Assembly (NCBI GenBank): GCA_029261715.1
Contig: JAJDAT010000031.1
Coordinates: 1 to 64,000, forward strand
DNA: 64,000 bases
Source of the DNA: Nitrospinia bacterium
Lineage (GTDB): Bacteria; Nitrospinota; Nitrospinia; Nitrospinales; JAJDAT01
Direction: 5' to 3'
Part shown: one piece after another, positions 8,756-18,297 of the stretch
Numbering within the stretch: the first letter of the stretch is position 1
How the letters are laid out: each line of letters begins with the position of its first letter
Notes under the pieces: model-generated
The model's input: the letters and a program-made list of their open reading frames with translations, nothing else
Database searches by the model: none
What the model was told of the DNA's origin: nothing
Translations under genes and position numbers: made by a program

Positions 8756-10688
8756 AATCATTAATGGTTACAAACCACCTTTATGGATGGTTTTATTTTT
8801 CCTTTCGATTGTGTCGGTTTTGGGTTTTTCGGAAAGCTTAAAAAACGATATTGTTTCCCTGGACGACCCAGAAATTTTATCCCAATCCATGATTCGCGCT
8901 TTTTCCTGGGAAAATTGGCGCGAAATGGTAACTAGTTTTAAAACGGGGAATTGGATTCCTATCGTATGGATTTCTTTTGCGATTGATTACAAACTGTTTG
9001 GACTGGCGCCTTGGGGATATCACTTAACTAGCGTTTTAATACACGGGTTTAATATATGTCTCGTTTTTTTCCTTTTTTTCAACATAACTCAACCTCTTTA
9101 TGGAGGAAATAGAGCTTATTGGGGCGGCGCCATTACCGCGTTATTATTTGGACTTCATCCTCTAAGAGTCGAATCAGTTGTTTGGATTGCGGAACGAAAG
9201 GATTTGCTTTGCGCATTTTTTTATTTGCTTGTTTTGACTCTCTATGTCAAGTGGATGGAAGTCGATAAAAGATTCCTTTCAAAAAAAAAATATTTTATTT
9301 TGTTAGTCTTTTTTGCGCTAAGTTTGATGTCCAAACCCATGGCTGTTTCACTCCCGATTATTCTCATCCTCTTGGACATTTATCCCTTAAACAAAATTAA
9401 GGACATTTCTGGTTTTTTGCTCTCTATCAGGGAAAAAATACTTTTCTTTGTGTTAAGTCTTATTATTGGATTGACGACTATACAAGCTCAAAAACAAGTG
9501 GGAGCAATGGAGCAAGTTTATAGAAATGGTTTAAGCGATCGCTTTATGAATTCAATTCATAATGTTTTTTTTTATGTTCAAAAAACATTTTGGCCCCAAT
9601 CTTTAACTCCTTTATATCCTTTTCAAGAACCTTGGAGTCCGTTTAGCGGATGGTTTATTATTTCTATTATTTTTTTTTCTGGAGCAACATTAATTTGCAT
9701 CAAAGCTTGGAAAAATGGAAATAAGGTTTTAAGCGTTGCATGGCTAGCATATTTAATAATTTTAATGCCAGTTTCTGGTTTTATTCAGGTTGGAAGCGCC
9801 GCTGCCGCTGATCGTTATTCTTATTTACCTACCATACCCATTTTTTTTCTCGCGGTTGGTTCGATTGTCGCCGTTTCCTCATATAGAGATCGATATATTT
9901 TAATAGGTAGTTTATTTTGTCTGATTTTCATTTTTACTTTTTATCTGACTCAAAAACAGATCGAAGTTTGGAAAAACTCTGAAAGTTTCTGGGCAAGAAC
10001 AGTTAAGTTTTATCCGAGGTCTATTCCACTAGCTCGTCGAAATTATGCTCGGGCTTTATTAGAAAATGGAAAATTTGAAAAAGCCGAGAATCAGCTGGAA
10101 ATAGCTTTAAAAGTTTCTCCAAATAATCCAGATATTTTGTCAGATTTAGGATATTTAAATATTTATTTAAAGAAGATATCTAATGCAGAAATTTATTTAA
10201 AGACCGCTCTAAAAGTTAATCCGTTTAACTTAGAAGTATTGATCAATATGGGAGTTTTAGAAAAAAATAAAAAACGATTAGGACCTGCGCAAATATATTT
10301 TCGTCGCGCTTTACAAATTAATAAGTACCGTTTTGACGTTTATAATTATTTAGGCGAAATTTTCACTGAATTGGGAAAATACAAGGATGCGGAATCTAAT
10401 TTTAAGAAAGCGATAGCCCTCAATTCGATTGCTCCAGATATCCATTTAAATCTTGGAAAACTTTATTTTAATTTTAAAAAATACAAAGATGCAGAAAGAG
10501 AAACCTTAATAGCTTTAAAAGAAGATCCAGTTTACCTTGAAGCGAGAATTAATTTAGGGGATATCTATCTGAAAATGAAATTAATCGATCAAGCAAAAGA
10601 AGAATATCAAAAGGCTTTAAAAATTGAGCCGACCTCTAAAAGAGTTTTAGAGCGATTATCAAGTTTAGTTTTGACTTTAAAAAGCTGA
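8739..10688 (+). CDS. TMTC-like GT-C membrane protein with C-terminal TPR array (paralogue)
   Basis: Protein of 649 residues with the layout of the preceding gene: SLDDPEIL in the first loop (about residue 41), HPLRVESVVWIAERKDLL (about 139-156), AAADRYSYLP (about 355) and six or so TPR units from about 430 to the end. The paralogues are clearly diverged, so the duplication is old. The start at 8739 overlaps the previous gene by 17 bases and is preceded by a weak AAAAGGGA. Retention of two active-looking copies suggests different acceptor or donor specificity. Confidence 0.8.
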   Translation: MSQKTKIINGYKPPLWMVLFFLSIVSVLGFSESLKNDIVSLDDPEILSQSMIRAFSWENWREMVTSFKTGNWIPIVWISFAIDYKLFGLAPWGYHLTSVLIHGFNICLVFFLFFNITQPLYGGNRAYWGGAITALLFGLHPLRVESVVWIAERKDLLCAFFYLLVLTLYVKWMEVDKRFLSKKKYFILLVFFALSLMSKPMAVSLPIILILLDIYPLNKIKDISGFLLSIREKILFFVLSLIIGLTTIQAQKQVGAMEQVYRNGLSDRFMNSIHNVFFYVQKTFWPQSLTPLYPFQEPWSPFSGWFIISIIFFSGATLICIKAWKNGNKVLSVAWLAYLIILMPVSGFIQVGSAAAADRYSYLPTIPIFFLAVGSIVAVSSYRDRYILIGSLFCLIFIFTFYLTQKQIEVWKNSESFWARTVKFYPRSIPLARRNYARALLENGKFEKAENQLEIALKVSPNNPDILSDLGYLNIYLKKISNAEIYLKTALKVNPFNLEVLINMGVLEKNKKRLGPAQIYFRRALQINKYRFDVYNYLGEIFTELGKYKDAESNFKKAIALNSIAPDIHLNLGKLYFNFKKYKDAERETLIALKEDPVYLEARINLGDIYLKMKLIDQAKEEYQKALKIEPTSKRVLERLSSLVLTLKS

Positions 10689-10705
10689 TTACGGATTTAG
10701 ACTGA

Positions 10706-12238
10706 ATGATTAAAGAAGACAAATTAAAAACCTGGATAATTTTTATTCTTTTAGCTGCCGCTACTGGGTTGATTCGATATCATTTTATTGAAGAACCGCT
10801 TGAGCGCGACATCACGGGTTATGCAATTTATGCAGATGAAATGCTTAATGGAAAATATTTATATTCTAATTTAACAAATCACCATCCGCCGGGAAGTTTT
10901 ATAACGTTTTATCTATTTCAGTCATTATTTGATTATGGCCCATTTACAGTTTTCCTAATAGGAATAACTTTTTCCTTATTAACGATGGTTGGAATCTACG
11001 CTACTCTTTCTAGGGTTGACCGATCAGCGGCGTTATGGGCCGCAGCATTTTGGGCTATTATTTCGTGCGATCCGATGATTCAGGCTAATCAACCTAATGC
11101 CGAATTATTTATGAATGCTTATCTCGCTGGAGCTTTTGCGTTTTTGATGCGAGATTCAGGGAAGGGATCGGGGCTTCAAACGGCGATAGGAGCGGGAGTT
11201 TTAATCGCGGTATCTTCTTTTTATAAGCCTATTACAGTTGTCGCAGCAGTATTTTTTTCAATAGGCCATTTTATTTCTGTCTCTGGGGCGAAACAAAAGA
11301 TTCGTGCGCTTAAGCAAGTTGGTGTTATGGCTTTTATTGGGTTTTTTTTATGGGGAGTAGCTTGGGGGTACTTTCATTTTATTGGAATATTTGACGATTA
11401 TTGGAAATTCTTTTTTGATTACAGCCAGTACTATTCGGGAAATTTTTTCGTTAATTTGCTTGAGGGTTTTTCGCCGGAATTTTTTATTCCAAAGAATATG
11501 TATGCCGTAATACCTTTAATAATGCTATCTCTGATCGGAATTATTTTTTCTAGTCAGGGAAAACTTGGAAGAAATGGCATATTAATAAGCGTTTACTCTT
11601 TATCAGTTGCGTTTATGATATTGCTTCCCGGGCAATTTTTTTTCCACTACTATCAATTGTGGTTACCTGTCTTAGCGATTGCAGGTGGATATGCGTTATT
11701 TTCTTTTAGACCTCAAATTAAAAATTATCCTGAAAAAACTACTCACTTATTAGGAGGAGTTTTTTTAGGGGCGTTAATTTTTTTCCAACTACCAAATTTA
11801 AATATTCCTTTGGATGAATTGGCAATCAAGAAGTATGGTCGAGATGGGGAGAACTTTGTTGCCAGCAAAAAACTAGCGCCATTAATAAATAAAATTTTAG
11901 CCCCTGAAGAGTATTTTTTTAATATTGGTATGGAAAATGGTTTGTATTTTTATAGCAAAAGACGTCCGCCTTCAGGTCAAATTTGGGTTTATTATTATTT
12001 AGACGGTCCGCTTTCTGATTTGTTAACAAAAAGGCTTCAAACTGATTTAAAAGAAAATCTTCCAGTTTTAATTTTAGTTACAAATTATGCTTTTCCAAAG
12101 CACCCAATTTGGAAGTGGTTATTGGAGCATTATCGGCCTTTATCAGACTCAAAAGCATTTGCTCCTTTTCATGCTTACTCACTCAAAGGGATTGATTTGG
12201 ATTCCAGATTAAAAGCTTTGACTGATTCCTCAATTTAG
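10706..12238 (+). CDS. GT39-like glycosyltransferase (tandem copy 1)
   Basis: Integral membrane protein of 510 residues. Residues 30-60 contain ERDITGYAIYADEML and HHPPGSF, with acidic residues in the first periplasmic loop as in GT39/PMT enzymes, followed by about ten helices and a periplasmic C-terminal part with GLYFYSKRRPPSGQ. The role is likely transfer of a sugar from a lipid-linked donor; substrate unknown. It follows the TPR gene by 17 bases. The gene at 12324 is a close tandem copy with stretches of near-identical DNA. Confidence 0.75.
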   Translation: MIKEDKLKTWIIFILLAAATGLIRYHFIEEPLERDITGYAIYADEMLNGKYLYSNLTNHHPPGSFITFYLFQSLFDYGPFTVFLIGITFSLLTMVGIYATLSRVDRSAALWAAAFWAIISCDPMIQANQPNAELFMNAYLAGAFAFLMRDSGKGSGLQTAIGAGVLIAVSSFYKPITVVAAVFFSIGHFISVSGAKQKIRALKQVGVMAFIGFFLWGVAWGYFHFIGIFDDYWKFFFDYSQYYSGNFFVNLLEGFSPEFFIPKNMYAVIPLIMLSLIGIIFSSQGKLGRNGILISVYSLSVAFMILLPGQFFFHYYQLWLPVLAIAGGYALFSFRPQIKNYPEKTTHLLGGVFLGALIFFQLPNLNIPLDELAIKKYGRDGENFVASKKLAPLINKILAPEEYFFNIGMENGLYFYSKRRPPSGQIWVYYYLDGPLSDLLTKRLQTDLKENLPVLILVTNYAFPKHPIWKWLLEHYRPLSDSKAFAPFHAYSLKGIDLDSRLKALTDSSI

Positions 12239-12323
12239 GAGGTTTATGTTTTAAATAAATCGAAAGATAATTTTTCCCAGACTTAGATCTAATTATTAAA
12301 AATCATCGATGAATTTAATCTGA

Positions 12324-13859
12324 ATGACAGATAAAGAAAAGTTAAAGACTTGGATAGTTTTTGTTCTATTAATTATCGTAGTCATTTGGACACGATATCA
12401 ATTTATCGACGAACCGCTTGAACGGGACATTACAGGTTATGCCGTTAATGCGAATGAAATGCTTAACGGGAAATACTTGTATTCTGACCTAACAGATCAT
12501 CACCCTCCGGGAAGTTATACTACATTTTATTTATTTCAATTATTCTTTGGCTTTGGACAATTTACAGTTTTTCTTATTGGAGTAACTTTTTCTTTATTGA
12601 CGATGACTGGAATTTATACGGCTCTTTCTCACATTGATCGTTCGGCGGCATTGTGGGCTGCGGCTTTTTGGGCGATCATTTCCTGCGATCCGATGATTCA
12701 GGCAAATCAACCAAACGCTGAGTTGTTTATGAATGCTTGTTTGGCTGGAGCTTTTGCTTTTTTGATGCGAGATTCAGGAAAAGGAACGGGTATTCGAACT
12801 GCAATAGGAGCTGGAGTTTTAATCGCAACATCTTCTTTTTATAAACCCATTACAGTCGTCGCCGCAGTATTTTTTTCAATAGGCCATTTTATTTCTGTCT
12901 CTGGGGCGCAACAAAAGATTCGTGCGTTTAAACAAGTTGCTGTTATGGCTTTTATTGGTTTTTTTTCATGGGGAATGGCCTGGGGATATTTAAATTTTAT
13001 TGGAGTCTTTGACGATTATTGGAAGTTTTTCTTTGATTACAGCCTTTATTATTCAGGAAATTTTTTTCTGAATTTATTTAAGGGATTGTCGGCTGAATAT
13101 TTTATTCCAGAAAAAATGTACGCTTTAATTCCTTTAATGATGCTATCTCTGATGGGAATGGTTTTTTCTAATCATGGGAAGATTGAGCGAAACGGTATAT
13201 TGATTAGTATTTATGCTTTATCAGCTTTTTTTATGATACTGATTCCCGGAAAATTTTTTTTACATTACTATCAATTTTGGCTACCTGTTTTATCTATTGG
13301 GGGAGGATATGGATTGTTTTCTCTAAGCTCTCAAATTAATAACAGCGCTGAAAAAACTGTAAACTTATTGGGTGGAGCTTTTATAGGGGCGTTGGTTTTT
13401 TTTCAGTTGCCTAATCTAAATATTCCTATAAATGAATTGTCGTTAAAGAAGTATGGTGGAGATGGAAATAATTTTATCGCAAGCAAAAAACTAGCTCCAT
13501 TACTTAATAAAGTTTTAACTCAGGAAGAATCGTTTTTTAATTTGGGAATGGAAAATGGTTTGTATTTTTATAGTGAAAGACGACCTCCTTCTGGGCAAAT
13601 GTGGATTTTTTATTATTTGCATGGACCACTTTCCGAGTTTTTAACAAAGAAACTTATGAATGACTTAAAAGAAAAACCTCCTATTTTGATTTTGGTGACT
13701 AATTACGTATTTCCAAAACATCTAATTTGGAAATGGTTATTGGATCGTTACCAACTGTTATCAGACCAAACGACTTTTGCTCCTTTTCATGCCTACTCGC
13801 TCAAAGGGGTTGATTTGGACTCTAGATTGAAAAATTTGAATAATCCTCAAAATTCGTAG
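12324..13859 (+). CDS. GT39-like glycosyltransferase (tandem copy 2)
   Basis: Protein of 511 residues, roughly three-quarters identical by eye to the preceding gene, with all signature stretches kept: ERDITGYAVNANEML, HHPPGSY, SCDPMIQANQPNAELFM and the GLYFYSERRPPSGQ tail. DNA around 12860-12905 matches the region around 11250-11295 almost base for base, and the bases just before each start are similar (TTTAGACTGAATGA and TTTAATCTGAATGA). The duplicated unit therefore includes the gene's 5' flank. Both copies are intact. Confidence 0.75.
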   Translation: MTDKEKLKTWIVFVLLIIVVIWTRYQFIDEPLERDITGYAVNANEMLNGKYLYSDLTDHHPPGSYTTFYLFQLFFGFGQFTVFLIGVTFSLLTMTGIYTALSHIDRSAALWAAAFWAIISCDPMIQANQPNAELFMNACLAGAFAFLMRDSGKGTGIRTAIGAGVLIATSSFYKPITVVAAVFFSIGHFISVSGAQQKIRAFKQVAVMAFIGFFSWGMAWGYLNFIGVFDDYWKFFFDYSLYYSGNFFLNLFKGLSAEYFIPEKMYALIPLMMLSLMGMVFSNHGKIERNGILISIYALSAFFMILIPGKFFLHYYQFWLPVLSIGGGYGLFSLSSQINNSAEKTVNLLGGAFIGALVFFQLPNLNIPINELSLKKYGGDGNNFIASKKLAPLLNKVLTQEESFFNLGMENGLYFYSERRPPSGQMWIFYYLHGPLSEFLTKKLMNDLKEKPPILILVTNYVFPKHLIWKWLLDRYQLLSDQTTFAPFHAYSLKGVDLDSRLKNLNNPQNS

Positions 13860-13936
13860 ACATTAAAATTCGTGTTTTGATTAAAATGTGATGGTAACTC
13901 ATCAAAACTTTATATAGTTGAAAATAGGAAAATAAT

Positions 13937-14890
13937 ATGGAAGTAAATGGGTCCGTATCTATCATAGTGCCAGTATATAACGAAGAGAAAAACCTTCCAT
14001 TATTACTAGAAGCTATTGATCAAGCCCTTTCTGAATTGAATAGAGATTCGGAAATAATAGCCGTCAATGATGGTAGTAGTGATGGATCGGGCGAGATATT
14101 GGATGAACTTTCCAACAAGTTTCCTGATTTAAAGCCTATTCATTTTACTCGTAACTTTGGTCAAACAGCGGCTTTGAGCGCGGGATTTGAGCATGCAAAA
14201 GGTGAAATTGTGATTCCTATGGATGCGGATTTACAGAATGACCCTCGCGATATTATTAAACTATTAAATAAAATGGAAGAAGGTTTTGACGTTGTAAGCG
14301 GTTGGAGAAAAAACCGTCAAGATAAATGGCTGACTCGTCGGTTACCTTCCACTGTTGCAAATAAATTCATTTCGTGGATGAGTGGGATTCAGTTGCATGA
14401 TTTTGGATGTACTCTTAAAGCTTATAAAAGAGAGTTTATCCAAGGTATTCATCTCTATGGAGAAATGCATCGGTTTGTACCGGTTTTTGCTTCTTGGCAG
14501 GGAGCAAAAGTAACAGAAATACCAGTTAACCATCATGCTCGAAAATTCGGCCATTCAAAATATGGATTAGTGAGAATTGTGAAGGTGATACTGGATTTAA
14601 TAGTGATCAAATTCCTTGTCGATTTTGCGGTGAAGCCAATTTATATTTTCGGAGGTTTTGGTCTACTTAATTTTGTAGGCGCTTTTTTGGCTGGATGTTG
14701 GGCTATTTATCTTAAATATTGGATAGGCGATTCTTTTATCCAAACACCCTTGCCGTTGCTTGTAGTGATGTGTACTTTAATCGGCTTTCTTTCTATTTTA
14801 ATTGGGTTATTAGCTGAGTTAATGATGCGTACATATTATGAATCCCAACAGAAACCTACTTTCATTATTAGAAAAAAGAATAAAAGTTAA
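13937..14890 (+). CDS. GT2 polyprenyl-phosphate glycosyltransferase (ArnC/GtrB/DPM1-like)
   Basis: Protein of 317 residues. An N-terminal GT-A domain has VPVYNEEKNLPLLLEAI (about 11-27), AVNDGSSDGS and the metal-binding MDADLQND (about 95-102). Two C-terminal membrane helices follow (about 230-260 and 275-297), typical of GtrB/ArnC/dolichyl-phosphate mannose synthase relatives. It should transfer a sugar from a nucleotide donor to undecaprenyl phosphate on the cytoplasmic face. The product is the type of donor GT39 and TMTC-like enzymes use, so it probably feeds the upstream genes. A 77-base gap precedes it. Confidence 0.87.
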   Translation: MEVNGSVSIIVPVYNEEKNLPLLLEAIDQALSELNRDSEIIAVNDGSSDGSGEILDELSNKFPDLKPIHFTRNFGQTAALSAGFEHAKGEIVIPMDADLQNDPRDIIKLLNKMEEGFDVVSGWRKNRQDKWLTRRLPSTVANKFISWMSGIQLHDFGCTLKAYKREFIQGIHLYGEMHRFVPVFASWQGAKVTEIPVNHHARKFGHSKYGLVRIVKVILDLIVIKFLVDFAVKPIYIFGGFGLLNFVGAFLAGCWAIYLKYWIGDSFIQTPLPLLVVMCTLIGFLSILIGLLAELMMRTYYESQQKPTFIIRKKNKS

Positions 14891-14908
14891 CCCGGTGTTA
14901 TTTTTTAT

Positions 14909-15667
14909 CTAAAGTAATGATGCCGCTTCTTGATCCAAGTACCAGATTAGGTTTTTGTTCGACGGTTGAATCCAGGAGGCGGGGTATGATTTGGATTCAG
15001 GATGTTTTTTAATAATCTTTGAAATTATAGAAGCTTTCTCTTTTCCGCAAGCTATAAAAATAATCTGAGAGGCGGCGTTAATTAAATTGTCGGTCAAAGT
15101 AATTCGTTCTTGGTTAGTTTGCGGTTGCCGGGAAACGCGGCACCAAGGCGGAGAGTTTTCTGATTTTTCATCGCCTGGAAATATGGAAGCGGTATGACCG
15201 TCTGTGCCAACTCCTAGAAGAACAGTATCCACCTGTGGAATTCCAAATGAGTTTTTGGATAATTTTTGCTCTAAGACTTCATTATATCTGATGGCTTCTT
15301 CTACAGCATTTCTCTCCCCTTGAATCCGCAAAATATTATTTTCTTTTAAATTAAGCTTTTTAAGCCATTCTTCATAGACCATCCTATAGTTACTTTCGGA
15401 GGAATCGGGAGGAACTTGTCTTTCATCTCCCCATAAAAACAGAACAGATTGCCAGTCGACTTTATCTCTAAAAGGAGGTTCTGAAAGTTTTCGATATAAT
15501 GTTTTAGGAGTACTTCCTCCAGACAAAGCTAAGGAAAATGGTTTTTTGTTTTTAAAGCTATTAAGAATAGTTTGGCAAAGATTACCCGCTAGCGTATCTA
15601 CTAGGGCATTTGCGCTAGGGAATACGCGAATATTTTTTTTTAAGTTAGAGTTCGCAGAATTTATCAT
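14909..15667 (-). CDS. pgl: 6-phosphogluconolactonase
   Basis: About 252 residues of the DevB/NagB-like lactonase family, with LALSGGSTPKTLY, the WGDERQVPPDSSESNY segment and GVGTDGHTASIFPG, the conserved phosphate- and substrate-binding motifs. It hydrolyses 6-phosphogluconolactone, the product of Zwf, in the cytoplasm. The start at 15667 (MINSAN) gives the usual length; an upstream in-frame start at 15709 would add 14 residues. It overlaps the end of zwf by 23 bases and ends convergently 18 bases from the GT2 gene. Confidence 0.9.
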   Translation of the reverse strand: MINSANSNLKKNIRVFPSANALVDTLAGNLCQTILNSFKNKKPFSLALSGGSTPKTLYRKLSEPPFRDKVDWQSVLFLWGDERQVPPDSSESNYRMVYEEWLKKLNLKENNILRIQGERNAVEEAIRYNEVLEQKLSKNSFGIPQVDTVLLGVGTDGHTASIFPGDEKSENSPPWCRVSRQPQTNQERITLTDNLINAASQIIFIACGKEKASIISKIIKKHPESKSYPASWIQPSNKNLIWYLDQEAASLL

Positions 15668-17180
15668 GACCTGTAATATTTTTACATGGGTATCGCCAAT
15701 CGGACTCATGTCCTTTCAATAGTTCAGTTGATTGAATAGGTCCCCACGTTGCGGCAGGGTATCCGTATAAAGGGGTTTCTCCATTGTCCCAAGAGTCTAT
15801 GATGGGTTGAACGAATGACCAGCATGCCTCGGCGGCGTCTCCTCTATAAAATAAGGTAGCGTCTCCTAAAAGAGCGTCCAAGAGAAGCCGTTCATATGCG
15901 TCTGGTAATCGATCGTTTGATAGGTCGGAGTAATGAAAATCCATTCCGACATTTTTGATTTGAAATCCACTTCCTGGTGATTTCATGCCGAAATTTAGAA
16001 GCATTCCTTCGTCCGGTTGAATTCTCATAATCAGGCGATTAGGCGCTTGGTAACTGGGGTTGTCCTTTGCAAAAAGAAAATGCGGCGCTGGTTTAAAGTT
16101 TATGGCTACTTCTGTTACCCGTGTTGGCATTCTTTTTCCCGTTCGTATAATAAAAGGAACTCCGCCCCACCGCCAACTATCCACAAAGACCTTTACTGCG
16201 GCAAACGTTTCCGTGCGTGAATCGGGATCTACTCCATCTTCCTGTCGATATCCTTTTAATGCATTACCGTTTAGATCACCTTTAATATATTGGCCTCGAA
16301 TTGAAAACTGAGAAACTTCAGAAGGAGAAATTTCCTGAAGAGAGCGAAAGATTTTTACCATTTCGTTTCGCACTGATTGCGGTTCAAAAGAACCTGGAGG
16401 TTCGATTGCTATAGTTCCAAGCAATTGGAGAAGATGGTTTTGAACCATATCTCGTAACGCTCCTATATGCTCGTAATACCCTCCTCGATTTTCAACTCCC
16501 AGTTGTTCTGCTGCGGTAATTTCTATGTAGTCGATGTAGTTACGATTCCAAAGAGGTTCGAAAATTCCGTTTGAAAATCGAAGAGCCAGAATATTTTGAA
16601 CTGTTTCTTTTCCCAGGTAATGGTCAATTCTATAAATCTGTTTTTCGCGAAAGACTTTGAGAAGATTCTTATTCAACGTTTTAGCGGAATCTAAATCTTG
16701 ACCAAAAGGTTTTTCTACAACTAACCTTTTCCAATTATGTTGATAGGTTTCTTCTCTTTGTAGATCGCAGGTTCCTAAGCCAGCAACAATCCGTTCATAT
16801 AGGCTGGGAGGAGATGATAGATAGAAAAGAAAATTACGATCGATATCGTAATCGGAGACAATAGACGTTAATTTTTGCTTTATTTTAGAATATTCAGGAA
16901 TAGAATTGGTATCGATTGAGCAAAAGTAAAAATTTTGAATAAATTGTTTTTCTACTAATTCGTCTATTTTTTCTAATTTTGTAAATATTTTTAAGTTTTC
17001 ACAAATGTATTTACGAAAACTTTCGTCGTCGAATGATTTGCGGCCGACTCCGAGTATTGCAAATTTTTCTGGCAATAATTTTTGTTCAAATAAGCTGAAT
17101 AAAGCTGGCACAAGTTTTCGTTTCGTCAAGTCGCCTGATGCGCCAAAGATTACTAAAACGCAGGATTGTGGTTTATCCAT
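15645..17180 (-). CDS. zwf: glucose-6-phosphate 1-dehydrogenase
   Basis: About 511 residues, full length for the family. The NAD(P)-binding motif FGASGDLTKRKLVPALF begins about ten residues in, followed by VEKPFG and the active-site signature RIDHYLGKETVQN with catalytic His. It oxidises glucose-6-phosphate to 6-phosphogluconolactone and makes NADPH. The start at 17180 (MDKPQSC) is chosen because the dinucleotide motif then sits at the usual distance and a GAGGA precedes it; another in-frame start lies at 17225 inside gnd. It is the middle gene of the leftward gnd-zwf-pgl operon. Confidence 0.95.
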   Translation of the reverse strand: MDKPQSCVLVIFGASGDLTKRKLVPALFSLFEQKLLPEKFAILGVGRKSFDDESFRKYICENLKIFTKLEKIDELVEKQFIQNFYFCSIDTNSIPEYSKIKQKLTSIVSDYDIDRNFLFYLSSPPSLYERIVAGLGTCDLQREETYQHNWKRLVVEKPFGQDLDSAKTLNKNLLKVFREKQIYRIDHYLGKETVQNILALRFSNGIFEPLWNRNYIDYIEITAAEQLGVENRGGYYEHIGALRDMVQNHLLQLLGTIAIEPPGSFEPQSVRNEMVKIFRSLQEISPSEVSQFSIRGQYIKGDLNGNALKGYRQEDGVDPDSRTETFAAVKVFVDSWRWGGVPFIIRTGKRMPTRVTEVAINFKPAPHFLFAKDNPSYQAPNRLIMRIQPDEGMLLNFGMKSPGSGFQIKNVGMDFHYSDLSNDRLPDAYERLLLDALLGDATLFYRGDAAEACWSFVQPIIDSWDNGETPLYGYPAATWGPIQSTELLKGHESDWRYPCKNITGHDKFCEL

Positions 17181-17193
17181 TACATTCAATTCC

Positions 17194-18093
17194 TCAAGTA
17201 TTTTTCTTGGTTGAATGTCCGCCAAATTGTTGTCGTAAAGCGGCTAGCATTTTTCCAGAAAACGTCTGTTCCTGTCTGGACCTAAAACGAGTAAATAAGG
17301 ATGCCGCAAGTACCGGAACAGGAGTATCGAAATCGATTGCCGATTGTAAAGCCCATCTTCCTTCTCCGCTATCTTGTACGTAATCTTTTATCGAGTCTAA
17401 TTTGGGGTCTTCTGACAAAGCGTTTCCGGCCAATTCAAGAAGCCAGGATCTAATAACGCTTCCATGCATCCAGGTTTTGGAAATTCCTTCGAGATTAAAA
17501 TCAAATTCCGAATTTTGCATTAATTCAAAACCTTCGGCGTAAGCTTGCATCATTCCATATTCTATTGCGTTATGAACCATTTTCGTAAAATGACCTGAAC
17601 CACATGGTCCACAATGAATAGAGCCATTTTCTGGAGCTAGGGTTTTAAATAAGGGTTCTAATATTTTTACGGGTTCTAGTTCTCCGCCATACATTAAGCA
17701 ATAACCGTTTTCTAAGCCCCAAATGCCGCCGCTTGTTCCACAATCGATAAAATAAATTCCGTCTTTTTCAGCATTAGTGGCTCTTTTTTGGCTCTCCCGC
17801 CAATTAGAATTACCTCCATCTATGATGATATCGCCCTTATTCATCATGGGTAATAAGATCTCAAGGTTTTCGTCAATTGGCTTACCAGAAGGAACCATTA
17901 ACCAAATAATTTTTTTTTCGGGAAGATTTTCAATTAAATCTTCCATGGAGGATGTGGCTATTGCGCCAATTTTTTGCATTTCTTTTATGCCGTCGGAACT
18001 TTTGTCGTAAACGGCTATTTCGTGACCCCCGTTCAAAAGACGTTCGGTCATTTTTGCTCCCATTTTACCCAGACCAACAAAGCCTATTTTCAT
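17194..18093 (-). CDS. gnd: 6-phosphogluconate dehydrogenase, decarboxylating (short type)
   Basis: Protein of 299 residues with an N-terminal Rossmann motif GFVGLGKMGAKM, GGNSNWRES in the substrate site, and the catalytic helix GSGHFTKMVHNAIEYGMMQ. The short class of about 300 residues lacks the duplicated helical domain of the 470-residue enzymes and is often NAD-preferring. It converts 6-phosphogluconate to ribulose-5-phosphate, CO2 and NAD(P)H. First gene of the operon; the promoter must lie in 18094-18297, which also drives the divergent YfhO-like gene. Confidence 0.92.
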   Translation of the reverse strand: MKIGFVGLGKMGAKMTERLLNGGHEIAVYDKSSDGIKEMQKIGAIATSSMEDLIENLPEKKIIWLMVPSGKPIDENLEILLPMMNKGDIIIDGGNSNWRESQKRATNAEKDGIYFIDCGTSGGIWGLENGYCLMYGGELEPVKILEPLFKTLAPENGSIHCGPCGSGHFTKMVHNAIEYGMMQAYAEGFELMQNSEFDFNLEGISKTWMHGSVIRSWLLELAGNALSEDPKLDSIKDYVQDSGEGRWALQSAIDFDTPVPVLAASLFTRFRSRQEQTFSGKMLAALRQQFGGHSTKKNT

Positions 18094-18297
18094 TTATAGC
18101 TCCCGTATTAAATAGTACGAAGATTATATTTAGTTTTTTGCCGTGTTTGTAAGCGGTCTTTATTAAAAACCCTTGAGAAATTTTATTAGAAACGGTTTAA
18201 TGCTTTCATAAGCAAGGAGTTCTACGCTTTATTCAAAGTTTATTGAGTGCAAAGCTGAAACGTCCCAACCTACTCTTCTCAATTATCGAGGCTCTTT

